A stretch of DNA of 64,000 nucleotides from Niallia taxi (GTDB lineage: Bacteria > Bacillota > Bacilli > Bacillales > Cytobacillaceae). The notes beneath the pieces were generated by a model that did no database searches, was not told where the DNA came from, and saw nothing but the letters and a program-made list of their open reading frames with translations. Below, in pieces: positions 44,988 to 53,430 of the stretch. The position numbers and the translations under genes are program-made. The stretch is taken from contig NZ_RZTZ01000001.1 in NCBI RefSeq assembly GCF_004005475.1, positions 186,001 to 250,000 of the forward strand. Direction: 5' to 3'. Each line of letters begins with the position of its first letter. Position 1 is the stretch's first letter.

Positions 44988-47036
44988 TTAATCCAGCTTT
45001 TCACCAGACATTACACCGGTATCGTCAAGCAATCCCCGTAAATGGCGATACTCGTCAGACTCCCAAAATGCCTTTGATTCCACAAGGACTACCGCGTCCG
45101 TTCGAGCCGTTTCCAGGATGCGATAATCATGAACCATATCGGCCATCTTAAATTCTGGCACACCACTTTGCTTTCTTCCAAAAAAGTCACCAGGACCTCT
45201 CAGCTCTAAATCCTTCTCACTCAAAACAAACCCGTCGTTCGTTTCTGTCATGATTTTCATCCGTTCTTTCCCGACCTCTGTTTTTGGATCTGCTATAAGC
45301 ACACAATATGATTGGGCGTCGCCTCTGCCCACTCGTCCCCTTAGCTGGTGGAGCTGTGATAAACCGAACCTTTCTGCATCATAAATAAGCATAAACGTAG
45401 AATTCGGAACATTTACCCCAACCTCGACTACTGTCGTGCTGACAAGGATTTGCGTCGAGTTCTCACTGAACTCCTTCATAATAGCATCCTTTTCATCTGC
45501 TGGCAGTTTACCGTGCATGAGTCCAACTTTATACCGACCTTGAAAGAATGTCGCCAATGTTGCATGTACATCCATCGCGTTTTGGACATCCAATTTTTCA
45601 GATTCCTCAATCAGCGGACAAATTACATATGCTTGTCTTCCTTGCGATAGTTCTTTTTCCATAAACTGAAGAATACGTGTTAACATATCATGCTTAACCC
45701 AATATGTTTCAATTGTTTTTCGCCCTGCCGGCATTTCATCAATAATACTAACATCCATTTCCCCGAAGGCAGTAATGGCAAGGGTTCTTGGAATCGGTGT
45801 TGCTGTCATGAAAAGAACATCAGGACTTTCCCCCTTCTCTCTAAGCACTCTGCGTTGTTCAACACCGAAGCGATGCTGCTCGTCTGTTATAACTAGCCCT
45901 AGTGATTGGAACTCTACCTCATCCTGTATGAGGGCATGTGTACCGATTAAGATATGGATATTCCCTTCCTTCAGCTCACTTAACAATTCTCTTCTTCGTT
46001 TGCCTTTAACTGAGCTTGTCAACAGAGCACAACGGATACCTACTTTAGAAAACATGGCAGTAAGTGATTCTGCATGCTGCTCTGCGAGTATTTCTGTTGG
46101 CACCATCAATGCACCCTGATGTCCTGCCAGAATTGTTGCATATAGAACTATTGCCGCAACGACTGTTTTTCCTGAGCCAACATCCCCTTGTAGGAGTCTG
46201 TTCATACGGAAGGGACTTTTCATATCTTTCAGTATCTCATTGACAACCCTTTTTTGTGCGTTTGTCAGAGGAAATGGCAAGCCGTTTATGAAATCCATCA
46301 GCTTCTCAAGATGATATCCCTGCACCATTCCTTTTGAATTTTCCCTTTCATGCTTCCGAAGCGCCTGCATTTTTAATTGAAAAAGGAGGAATTCTTCGTA
46401 AACAAACCGTCTTCTCGCTAGCTTCAGCTCCTCACGGTTAGGCGGAAAATGAATGATTCCTAATGCCTCATTCCTTTTCATCAGCTTATATTTTGCCAGT
46501 AATGAATCCGGAAACACTTCCTCAAGATCCTGGCCAAATTGGGTTAGAGCTGCGGAAATGTATTTCCTTAATGCTTTAACCGTTATGCTTCCTCGTACCG
46601 TGTATACAGGCTCGAAGTCCTGGCCATTTTGATTGCTGCCAACTTGTAGATGCGTTGCCGTTATTGTTTGCCTGTGCTGATCCCATTTACCTGTTACTGT
46701 TACTAACTCACCAAGTGCAAGCTTATTTTTTAAGTAATGCTGATTGAAAAACACGGCACTGATTAGAATATTGCCAATTAGTACTTTCACCGTTAGCCTT
46801 GATTTTTTGCGCCCGTAAAAGACAAGGGAAGGTTCACTATGAACCTTCCCTTCTACTGTTACCTTCTCATCATGCTTCATATCTTCTGGGTTGCGGACAC
46901 GAAAGTCCTCATAACGGTATGGGAAATATTCAAGCAAATCATATATAGTTTTAATTCGCATTTCTTCTAGCTGTTTTTTCGTCTCCGGTCCAATACCTTT
47001 CAAATGATCCAATGGAAGATTTAAATTTTTATTCAC
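44988..47036 (-). CDS. recG: ATP-dependent DNA helicase RecG
   Basis: RecG (682 aa) reverses stalled forks and branch-migrates Holliday junctions. The N-terminal wedge/OB part includes LKGIGPETKKQLEE. The helicase core has GDVGSGKTVVAA (motif I), ITDEQHRFGV (DExH-like), FMTATPIPRTLAI, and motif VI LRGRVGRGDAQSYC. The start is GTG at 47036 and overlaps the sdaAA stop (GTGA), so recG is coupled to the serine dehydratase genes. Confidence 0.97.
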   Translation of the reverse strand: MNKNLNLPLDHLKGIGPETKKQLEEMRIKTIYDLLEYFPYRYEDFRVRNPEDMKHDEKVTVEGKVHSEPSLVFYGRKKSRLTVKVLIGNILISAVFFNQHYLKNKLALGELVTVTGKWDQHRQTITATHLQVGSNQNGQDFEPVYTVRGSITVKALRKYISAALTQFGQDLEEVFPDSLLAKYKLMKRNEALGIIHFPPNREELKLARRRFVYEEFLLFQLKMQALRKHERENSKGMVQGYHLEKLMDFINGLPFPLTNAQKRVVNEILKDMKSPFRMNRLLQGDVGSGKTVVAAIVLYATILAGHQGALMVPTEILAEQHAESLTAMFSKVGIRCALLTSSVKGKRRRELLSELKEGNIHILIGTHALIQDEVEFQSLGLVITDEQHRFGVEQRRVLREKGESPDVLFMTATPIPRTLAITAFGEMDVSIIDEMPAGRKTIETYWVKHDMLTRILQFMEKELSQGRQAYVICPLIEESEKLDVQNAMDVHATLATFFQGRYKVGLMHGKLPADEKDAIMKEFSENSTQILVSTTVVEVGVNVPNSTFMLIYDAERFGLSQLHQLRGRVGRGDAQSYCVLIADPKTEVGKERMKIMTETNDGFVLSEKDLELRGPGDFFGRKQSGVPEFKMADMVHDYRILETARTDAVVLVESKAFWESDEYRHLRGLLDDTGVMSGEKLD

Positions 47037-47917
47037 TTTCCTGCTGCAGCATTCCCAAAGATTTCTGCTTCCAGTCTCCGGCCAGTTGGTGTTGCTGCCA
47101 ACCCTCCTTGCCCTGTTTCTCTTAATGCAGTCGGCATGCTTAATCCGATTCTGTACATTGCATCAATAACCTCGTCGCACGGAATACGACTAGTAATACC
47201 TGCAAGCGCCATATCTGCAGCTACCATCGCGTTTGCTGCACCCATCGCATTTCTTTTTACACACGGAACCTCAACAAGCCCCGCAACAGGGTCACATACT
47301 AGTCCAAGCATGTTTTTTAACGTGATAGCCATTGCATGGGCACTTTGCTCAGGTGTGCCGCCAGCCATTTCCACAATCGCTGCCGCTGCCATTCCTGCTG
47401 CTGAGCCTACTTCTGCTTGGCAGCCTCCTGCAGCTCCAGAGATGGAGGCATTGTTTGCAACAACAAAACCAAATGCGCCTGACGTAAACAAGAAGTTAAG
47501 CATCTGTTCTCTTGTTGGATTTAGTTTATTTTTCACCGCAAATAATGTTCCCGGCACAACTCCAGCAGAGCCTGCCGTCGGTGTGGCGCAAATCATCCCC
47601 ATTGCCGCATTAACTTCATTTGTGGCAACTGCTTTGCTGACTGCGTCCAAAATCACTTCTCCTGTCAGGAAATTCCCCTTCTTAATATACGCCTGAAGAA
47701 GCACAGCGTCGCCGCCAGTCAATCCTGAATGAGACACAACTCCATTTAGCCCTCGTTCAACTGCTTGCTCCATGACAGTTAAATTAGTCTCCATCTGTGC
47801 GATGATTTGTTCCCGAGTTTTCCCTGTCACTTCTACTTCTTGTTCAATCATTATTTCGGAAATAGGCTTATTTTGACTGTTTGCCATTTCCACAAGTTCC
47901 GCTACATTTCGAAACAT
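47033..47917 (-). CDS. sdaAA: L-serine dehydratase, iron-sulfur alpha subunit
   Basis: SdaAA (294 aa) with SdaAB turns L-serine into pyruvate and ammonia. It carries the Fe-S cluster region; three conserved Cys are seen in AGGCQAEVG, GLVCDPVAG and EVPCVKRN. Other landmarks are SHSGLTGGDAVLLQ and ATPTAGSAGVVPGTL. It follows sdaAB by 17 bp. Confidence 0.97.
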   Translation of the reverse strand: MFRNVAELVEMANSQNKPISEIMIEQEVEVTGKTREQIIAQMETNLTVMEQAVERGLNGVVSHSGLTGGDAVLLQAYIKKGNFLTGEVILDAVSKAVATNEVNAAMGMICATPTAGSAGVVPGTLFAVKNKLNPTREQMLNFLFTSGAFGFVVANNASISGAAGGCQAEVGSAAGMAAAAIVEMAGGTPEQSAHAMAITLKNMLGLVCDPVAGLVEVPCVKRNAMGAANAMVAADMALAGITSRIPCDEVIDAMYRIGLSMPTALRETGQGGLAATPTGRRLEAEIFGNAAAGK

Positions 47918-47934
47918 TGTTCTTCCCCCTAACT

Positions 47935-48597
47935 TTATTCAACAATTCTCGTAACCTTCTCCATTCCGTCAAGGGCTTCGATTTCTTTTAATATTTTTTC
48001 TTCTATATTCTGATCAACCTCAATTGTCATAAGCGCGAGTTTTCCTTTTTCTTTTCTGCTTACTTCCATATGACCAATATTTATTTCATATTTGGCAAGT
48101 ACATTGGACACTTTCGCAATAGCACCAAAACGGTCATTATGGACAACAAGAATTGCTGGATGATGTCCTGAAAGCTTGAGCTGAAATCCGTTAAGTTCGG
48201 TGATTTCGATTTTTCCGCCGCCGATTGAGATGCCGACAAGCTCTAATTCTCCATCCTCATCACCAACGCGAACTTTAGCTGTGTTCGGGTGTTCAGGAAT
48301 CGCTTCCTCCACATGGAACACTACCTTTATGCCTCTTTGCTCAGCCAATTCAAGGGATGTTTTGATTCTCTCATCAAATGTGTCAAAATCAAGGATTCCT
48401 CCGATAATAGCTACATCTGTTCCATGCCCTTTATATGTTTCAGCGAAAGATCCGTACAGATGGACATCGACCCATTTGGGCTCCCTTTCAAACAGGCTTC
48501 GTGCAACCCTTCCGATACGTGCAGCACCTGCTGTATGTGAACTCGATGGACCAATCATAACTGGCCCGATTATATCAAAAACGCTTTTATATTTCAT
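47935..48597 (-). CDS. sdaAB: L-serine dehydratase, iron-sulfur beta subunit
   Basis: SdaAB (220 aa) is the partner of SdaAA. The N-terminal domain has IIGPVMIGPSSSHTAGAARIG. A C-terminal ACT domain (about 148-218: ILVVHNDRFGAIAKVSNVLAKYEINI) likely senses the amino acid. The gene starts the sdaAB-sdaAA-recG unit; the ATG follows AAGGGAGAGTTATTT. Upstream is an unexplained 11-bp inverted repeat. Confidence 0.97.
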   Translation of the reverse strand: MKYKSVFDIIGPVMIGPSSSHTAGAARIGRVARSLFEREPKWVDVHLYGSFAETYKGHGTDVAIIGGILDFDTFDERIKTSLELAEQRGIKVVFHVEEAIPEHPNTAKVRVGDEDGELELVGISIGGGKIEITELNGFQLKLSGHHPAILVVHNDRFGAIAKVSNVLAKYEINIGHMEVSRKEKGKLALMTIEVDQNIEEKILKEIEALDGMEKVTRIVE

Positions 48598-48665
48598 ATA
48601 AATAACTCTCCCTTAAAAACGACTCTTTCCTACAAATCCAACTAACGTAATCTATATTATAAAAA

Positions 48666-48741
48666 GCGTAAAAAAGCTAAATTCTTTTAATATAATAACA
48701 TAGCTTATGCTTATACGCTGATATTTTCAACTTTTTTACGC
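48666..48741. repeat. Inverted repeat upstream of sdaAB
   Basis: Arms GCGTAAAAAAG (48666-48676) and CTTTTTTACGC (48731-48741) are perfect and 54 bp apart, in the 195-bp gap between fakA and sdaAB. AT-rich promoter-like elements lie between them, including TATTATATT and TATAAT-like sequences. No clear promoter pair could be chosen. Confidence 0.55.
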
Positions 48742-48759
48742 GTTACCATTAAATAGAAG

Positions 48760-48790
48760 AAAACCACTGCCTGTGACAGTGGTTTTTTTT
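48760..48790 (-). terminator. Intrinsic terminator near the fakA end
   Basis: Arms AAAACCACTG and CAGTGGTTTT with a 7-base loop directly follow fakA. The longer T run is on the plus side, but the stem serves the minus-strand fakA transcript as well. Confidence 0.8.
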
Positions 48791-48792
48791 AT

Positions 48793-50472
48793 TTATTCAA
48801 CAGAGAAAATAAAGGAATAAAGCGGCTGTTTGCCGTCATGCACTTCTACTTCCACGTCTTCATAATTTTCTTCCACAAAGGAAACAATTGCCTCTAGCTC
48901 TTCTTCCAGTGCTTCTTCCCCTTTGATAATGGTCAATATTTCGGTATCTTCATCAATCATTTTACCGAGCAATTCTTGAGCAGATTGTACTTTTTCCTTG
49001 CTTTTAGCAACAATCTTACCATCAGCTATGCCCATGAAGTCGCCTGTTTCGATCTGGAGACCATCAATGCTTGTGTCTCTCACTGCGTATGTTATTTGTC
49101 CTGTTTTAACATGCTCCAATGCAGCAATCATGCCTTTTTTGTTTGTCTCCAAGTCACCTGATGGATTGAAGGCAAGCAATGCAGACATGCCTTGCGGAAC
49201 TGTTTTAGACGGAATAACGGCAACTTCTGCATCTAATACTTGAGCAGCCTGCTCTGCAGCCATGATAATGTTTTTGTTGTTAGGCAAGATAAACACTTTT
49301 TTTGCATTTACCTTGTTAACAGCATTCACAATATCCTCTGTGCTCGGATTCATCGTTTGTCCGCCTTCGATGACACTATGCGCACCGATGCTGCGGAACA
49401 TGTCAGCGATCCCACTTCCCATGGATACGGTAACGATACCGTACTCCTTTTGCTCTTCAACAGCTGGCATCGGCGCATCAAACGATTCTTTTGAGCCTTC
49501 AATCAAACTGCTGTGTTGTTCACGCATATTCTCAATTTTCATCTTGATAAGGTTTCCATAATTTTGCCCAAATGTCAGCACTTCTCCAGGTTTATTGGAG
49601 TGTATATGTATTTTTACAACCTCATCATCTGCGATTACAAGCAAGGAATCGCCATATTGACTTAAGTCTTGTCTAAACTGTTCCTCAGAAAATGGCTTGC
49701 CTCCAAGCTTATCTTCCTCAAGACGAACCATAAACTCTGTACAGTAGCCAAACTCAATATCTTCTGTATTCATAAACCCGTGAACATTTTTATGGTGCTC
49801 TGCATTTACAAGATCATTCATTGTTACTGTTTGCTGTGTTGTCTCTGGCAGCGCTTCTCCAGTCAGCACAGATAAGAAACCTTCATATACAAATACAAGC
49901 CCTTGACCGCCGCTGTCAACAACTCCCACTTCCTTCAAAACAGGAAGCAAATCCGGCGTTCTGTTTAAGGATGCTTTCGCTTCTTTTACGACATCTGCCA
50001 TTACTGCAGTAATATCAGTATTATTCTCTGCTGATTGGACTGCTTTTTTTGCCGCATCTTTTGCCACAGTCAAAATCGTGCCTTCTACTGGCTTCATCAC
50101 TGCTTTATATGCAGTTTCCACACCAAACTGAAGGGCATTGGCGAACTCTTGTGCAGATATGCTGTCTTTTTGCTCAATCGATTTAGAAAAACCGCGGAAC
50201 AGCTGGGACAAGATTACACCAGAATTCCCTCTTGCTCCCATTAACAAACCCTTTGATAGGGAAAGCCCTACTTTTCCGATATGTGACTGAATATTATTTT
50301 GAACTTCCTTCGCACCAGATGTCATGGACAAATTCATATTTGTTCCAGTATCTCCATCCGGGACCGGGAATACATTTAACGCATCTACATAATTAGCATT
50401 AGAGGATAAATGGTTTGCTCCTTGTATTACCATTTCGGCAAATCGCTTTCCTTCTAAAACTGTAATTGACAC
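48793..50472 (-). CDS. fakA: Fatty acid kinase catalytic subunit FakA (YloV)
   Basis: FakA (559 aa) phosphorylates fatty acids bound to FakB, feeding exogenous fatty acids into lipid synthesis. The N-terminal DhaL-like ATP domain has ALNVFPVPDGDTGTNMNLSM and MGARGNSGVILSQLFRGF. A middle DAK1-like part and a C-terminal domain (about 330-559: VTVSMGSGIADMFRSIGA, VFILPNNKNIIMAAEQ) follow. It sits after yloU by 15 bp. The PlsX gene in the same window belongs to the same pathway. Confidence 0.95.
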   Translation of the reverse strand: MSITVLEGKRFAEMVIQGANHLSSNANYVDALNVFPVPDGDTGTNMNLSMTSGAKEVQNNIQSHIGKVGLSLSKGLLMGARGNSGVILSQLFRGFSKSIEQKDSISAQEFANALQFGVETAYKAVMKPVEGTILTVAKDAAKKAVQSAENNTDITAVMADVVKEAKASLNRTPDLLPVLKEVGVVDSGGQGLVFVYEGFLSVLTGEALPETTQQTVTMNDLVNAEHHKNVHGFMNTEDIEFGYCTEFMVRLEEDKLGGKPFSEEQFRQDLSQYGDSLLVIADDEVVKIHIHSNKPGEVLTFGQNYGNLIKMKIENMREQHSSLIEGSKESFDAPMPAVEEQKEYGIVTVSMGSGIADMFRSIGAHSVIEGGQTMNPSTEDIVNAVNKVNAKKVFILPNNKNIIMAAEQAAQVLDAEVAVIPSKTVPQGMSALLAFNPSGDLETNKKGMIAALEHVKTGQITYAVRDTSIDGLQIETGDFMGIADGKIVAKSKEKVQSAQELLGKMIDEDTEILTIIKGEEALEEELEAIVSFVEENYEDVEVEVHDGKQPLYSFIFSVE

Positions 50473-50487
50473 TGAATTTCCTCCTCA

Positions 50488-50850
50488 CTACGGGTTCGTG
50501 ACACGAACTCCCTGAACGTAAATATTAACCGAGTCAACGGCAAGTCCAACTGTCTTATTGAGTGTATACTTCACTTTGGATTGAACATTGTGCGCAACCT
50601 CGGAAATTTTCGTTCCGTAACTTACAATTATATACATATCAATATGCACTTCGTCATCTACTTTTCGAACCATTACTCCGCGAGTGAAATTTTCTTTACG
50701 CAAGATATCTGTTAATCCATCTTTTATTTGATTTTTAGACGCCATCCCAACGATGCCATAACAATCAATTGCAGCTCCACCTGCGATTGTTGCAATCACT
50801 TCTGTTGAAATATCAATTTGTCCGAAATTTGTTTTTAGTTCAATGGACAT
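50488..50850 (-). CDS. yloU: Asp23/Gls24 family envelope stress protein YloU
   Basis: This 120-aa protein belongs to the Asp23 family: FGQIDISTEVIATIAGGAAIDCYGIVGMA, then GVMVRKVDDEVHIDMYIIVSYGTKISEVAHNVQ and the C-terminal VDSVNIYVQGVRV. Members associate with the membrane and respond to envelope stress in staphylococci. In B. subtilis it is paired with yloV (fakA), as here. The ATG follows AAAGGGGGAACACTC. Confidence 0.93.
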   Translation of the reverse strand: MSIELKTNFGQIDISTEVIATIAGGAAIDCYGIVGMASKNQIKDGLTDILRKENFTRGVMVRKVDDEVHIDMYIIVSYGTKISEVAHNVQSKVKYTLNKTVGLAVDSVNIYVQGVRVTNP

Positions 50851-51287
50851 GAGTGTTCCCCCTTTGGAATTGCTCCTTGACTAATCACATTTTACTATAA
50901 CCTTCTACTTTTTGAAAGCTATTGTTGAAAACCTTTTATTTATTAGCCTTAATTGCTCCCCAGCTTCTGTTTTATGCAATACTGATTACTTTTTATTCTT
51001 AAATTTACACTGCTCCGTCTTCGTATTTTTTTATATTGTTTCACTAGATTCACATAATATACACGGCGGTTCACAACTGATTTTTCAAGAAAAAATTGGA
51101 AATAAAATAGGATGTCAAGGAAATTTTCTTGAAAGCTTCCATTACAGCTATTGCAATCATGAGCGTAGTGTGATAAATTATTAAAGTATCTTTGTGAGGA
51201 CTATTTAGGATATTTCTCAAGATTAATACTATCTATGAATTTAAAGCTCGTTATTGATGAGTTTTGGTTATAAGGAGGGAAATATAC
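50851..51287. promoter_or_regulatory. Divergent control region between yloU and rpmB
   Basis: This 437-bp AT-rich gap must hold promoters for yloU (minus) and rpmB (plus); no gene is seen in it. On the plus strand a TAATACTAT-like -10 lies near 51222-51231, with a poor -35. A perfect inverted repeat TTTCAAGAAAA (51083-51093) and TTTTCTTGAAA (51124-51134) sits in the middle with a 30-bp loop. Promoters are not resolved with confidence. Confidence 0.4.
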
Positions 51288-51476
51288 ATGCCACGTAAAT
51301 GTGTTGTAACTGGAAAGAAAACAACTACAGGTAATGCTCGTTCCCATGCGATGAATGCTAACAAGCGTACTTGGGGAGCAAACCTTCAAAAGGTTCGTAT
51401 TTTAGTAGACGGTAAACCTAAACGTGTTTGGGTATCTGCTAGAGCTCTTAGATCTGGTAAAGTTGAACGCGTATAA
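51288..51476 (+). CDS. rpmB: Ribosomal protein L28
   Basis: L28 (62 aa) is a 50S protein and the only gene on the plus strand here. The sequence [19 protein letters not shown] to [12 protein letters not shown] matches the family closely. The ATG at 51288 follows AAGGAGGG; an in-frame ATG at 51264 lies before that ribosome site and is rejected. It is transcribed towards spoVM, with terminators between them. Confidence 0.98.
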   Translation: MPRKCVVTGKKTTTGNARSHAMNANKRTWGANLQKVRILVDGKPKRVWVSARALRSGKVERV

Positions 51477-51483
51477 TGCGAAT

Positions 51484-51504
51484 TTTGGAAGTTTAACTTC
51501 CAAA
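51484..51504 (+). terminator. Small hairpin after rpmB
   Basis: Arms TTTGGAAG and CTTCCAAA with a TTTAA loop lie 8 bases past the rpmB stop, just before the main terminator. It has no T run of its own. Confidence 0.5.
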
Positions 51505-51508
51505 AAAT

Positions 51509-51540
51509 AAAAAAGGACAAATTGCTGTCCTTTTTTATTT
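51509..51540 (+). terminator. Intrinsic terminator of rpmB
   Basis: Arms AAAAAAGGACA and TGTCCTTTTTT with an AATTGC loop and a TATTTTTG tail. The A-rich left side would let it also stop minus-strand transcripts that read past spoVM. Confidence 0.9.
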
Positions 51541-51568
51541 TTGTCTAAATTTAATAAATTCGGCCAAG

Positions 51569-51607
51569 TTTTGTACAGACAAGCCTTGGAAGGTTGTCTG
51601 TACAAAA
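51569..51607 (-). repeat. Perfect 14-bp inverted repeat after spoVM
   Basis: TTTTGTACAGACAA (51569-51582) and TTGTCTGTACAAAA (51594-51607) surround an 11-bp centre, 21 bp past the spoVM stop. The stem is strong but has no T tail on either strand. It may stop or stabilise the short spoVM transcript. Confidence 0.7.
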
Positions 51608-51627
51608 AAGGAACAAACCTGAAATGT

Positions 51628-51708
51628 CTATTCTTTTTTGAATGTTCCTAACATTGCACGGACAAGCCCGCCTAAAAACTTAGGCAATTTAATGGTATAA
51701 AATCTCAT
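51628..51708 (-). CDS. spoVM: Stage V sporulation protein SpoVM
   Basis: This 26-aa peptide reads MRFYTIKLPKFLGGLVRAML then GTFKKE, almost the same as B. subtilis SpoVM. SpoVM is an amphipathic helix that recognises the curved forespore membrane and anchors SpoIVA to start coat and cortex formation. The ATG at 51708 follows TTGAAGGAGGGACGG. It lies between thiN and rpmB as in B. subtilis. It shows that the organism is an endospore former. Confidence 0.95.
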   Translation of the reverse strand: MRFYTIKLPKFLGGLVRAMLGTFKKE

Positions 51709-51810
51709 GAATACCGTCCCTCCTTCAACATTAGCAAAAAACCTCAATCTCTTTAAACTCATTACATATGCTATTCAAAAAAACCAAATGAGTACTTATT
51801 TTTTCCATCA

Positions 51811-52458
51811 TTAATCATGACTCCTTATCACCATTAATATGCCGCTCACGAATGAAAAAGTACCATATTCCTCAATAATTTCATTGCTTATGCACAATGC
51901 ACTACTGACAGGGAGATCCCTATCAATTAAAGGATATTTAAAGCCTTCTAATGTTAGACCAATAATTTTTGCTCCGTATGGAAAAAAGGAAACATACGGC
52001 ATAGCTTCTTCCTTCTTCAATTTATAACTGCCGGCCTTGGCAATTGTCACCGTGTTTTTTTCATCTATAATTTCCACATCCACTTGAGGACTTTCTGTCA
52101 CATATTTAAGCAACAGCTGCAGGTTTGCAAAGGTATGATCCATTCTTCCGCCTGTTGCTCCAAAAACTCTTATCTTTTTCACACCTTTACTAATCGCCCA
52201 ATTGATGGCGAGCTCCATATCTGTTTCATCCTTTTCTGGTTTAAAAAGCTTTACTTCGTCTGAATAGCTGTTAATCTGTTCTCTTTCCGTATCATTCACA
52301 GAATCAAAGTCACCAAAGGAAGCCAAAATTGGAATGTTACGCTTCATTAAGTACAGTGCTCCTCTGTCGACACCTATCCATTTACTGTCTTCTTGCAGAA
52401 ACTTATCTAATGGTGGAATATATGCTGTTGGCCCTGCCGCCATTATATTGAAAATCAT
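51811..52458 (-). CDS. thiN: Thiamine pyrophosphokinase
   Basis: ThiN (215 aa) makes thiamine diphosphate from thiamine and ATP. Key parts are IGVDRGALYLMKRNI, the metal motif FGDFDSV (about 47-53), FKPEKDETDMELAI and GATGGRMDHTFANLQLL. The C-terminus holds the thiamine pocket. The ATG follows AAAGGAGAGGACAAAAGC. rpe, which lies next to thiN in B. subtilis, is absent; rsgA comes directly before with its own terminator. Confidence 0.96.
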   Translation of the reverse strand: MIFNIMAAGPTAYIPPLDKFLQEDSKWIGVDRGALYLMKRNIPILASFGDFDSVNDTEREQINSYSDEVKLFKPEKDETDMELAINWAISKGVKKIRVFGATGGRMDHTFANLQLLLKYVTESPQVDVEIIDEKNTVTIAKAGSYKLKKEEAMPYVSFFPYGAKIIGLTLEGFKYPLIDRDLPVSSALCISNEIIEEYGTFSFVSGILMVIRSHD

Positions 52459-52488
52459 GCTTTTGTCCTCTCCTTTTTTCTTATCAAA

Positions 52489-52520
52489 AAAAGAGCATTG
52501 GAATTGCTTCCAAGCTCTTT
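52489..52520 (-). terminator. Intrinsic terminator after rsgA
   Basis: AAAGAGC-TTGGAA and TTCCAA-(T)-GCTCTTT with a short loop and a run of seven T residues on the minus strand, about 12 bases past the rsgA stop. It separates rsgA from thiN. Confidence 0.85.
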
Positions 52521-52530
52521 ATTAACCTGA

Positions 52531-53415
52531 TTAATATTTAGGCTTCCTGTCTTTTATCTCCTGAAGGAAATCCTTATAATGCTCATAACGGTATTCTTGT
52601 ATTTCTTGCGCCTCCACCTTTGCCTTAACAGCACATTTCGGCTCAGATAGATGCAAACAGCCTCTGAATTTGCATTCCTGGCTCGCCTTCTCAATCTCAG
52701 GGAAGCAATAATTCAAATCCTCGAGTTCCATTTCGTCCTCAAACTCTAAGGAGCTAAACCCCGGCGTATCTGCCACAAGAGCGTCTCCAACTGATATAAG
52801 CTCCACATGGCGGGTTGTATGCTTACCTCTGCCCAAATGGGATGAAATTTCATCTGTTTTCAAGCTTAAATCAGGACGGATGGCATTTAAAAGTGATGAC
52901 TTACCAACACCGGACTGACCAGCAAATACCGATATCTTTCCATTTAGTTCTGGGAGCAGCGTTTCAATGCCTTGCTCTGTTTCTGATGAAGTAAGGACAA
53001 CCTTATAGCCAATTTGCTCATAATAATCCGCAAATTCTCTCATTCTGCTTGCCTTTTCATCATTTGTTAAATCCATCTTTGTGATACAGATAATTGGATC
53101 AATACGATTGAATTCAACTAATGTCAGAAACCTGTCTAATAATGCTGTGCTGAAATCCGGCTCTACACTGGAAAACACAAGTATTGCCTGTTCTACATTG
53201 GCAATTGGCGGTCTGATAAGCTCATTTTTGCGCTCCTTAACCTCCAAAATATAACCATCTGTTTCGTTCTCTGCCTGAAATACCACTTCGTCACCGACAA
53301 GGGGGGTGATTTTATTCTTACGGAAAACGCCCCTGCCCCGGCACTGTGTGATTTCTCCATCGCTTATCACATAATAAAAACCGCTTAATGCTTTAATGAT
53401 TTTGCCTTCTGGCAT
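52531..53415 (-). CDS. rsgA: Ribosome small subunit-dependent GTPase RsgA (CpgA)
   Basis: RsgA (294 aa) checks late 30S assembly. An N-terminal OB fold is followed by a circularly permuted GTPase: G4 TKMD (112-115) comes before G1 GQSGVGKSS (166-174) and G3 DTPG. The C-terminal zinc part has CKFRGCLHLSEPKC. It follows prkC by 15 bp, in the usual prpC-prkC-rsgA order. Confidence 0.97.
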   Translation of the reverse strand: MPEGKIIKALSGFYYVISDGEITQCRGRGVFRKNKITPLVGDEVVFQAENETDGYILEVKERKNELIRPPIANVEQAILVFSSVEPDFSTALLDRFLTLVEFNRIDPIICITKMDLTNDEKASRMREFADYYEQIGYKVVLTSSETEQGIETLLPELNGKISVFAGQSGVGKSSLLNAIRPDLSLKTDEISSHLGRGKHTTRHVELISVGDALVADTPGFSSLEFEDEMELEDLNYCFPEIEKASQECKFRGCLHLSEPKCAVKAKVEAQEIQEYRYEHYKDFLQEIKDRKPKY

Positions 53416-53430
53416 AGATTATAACGCTCC

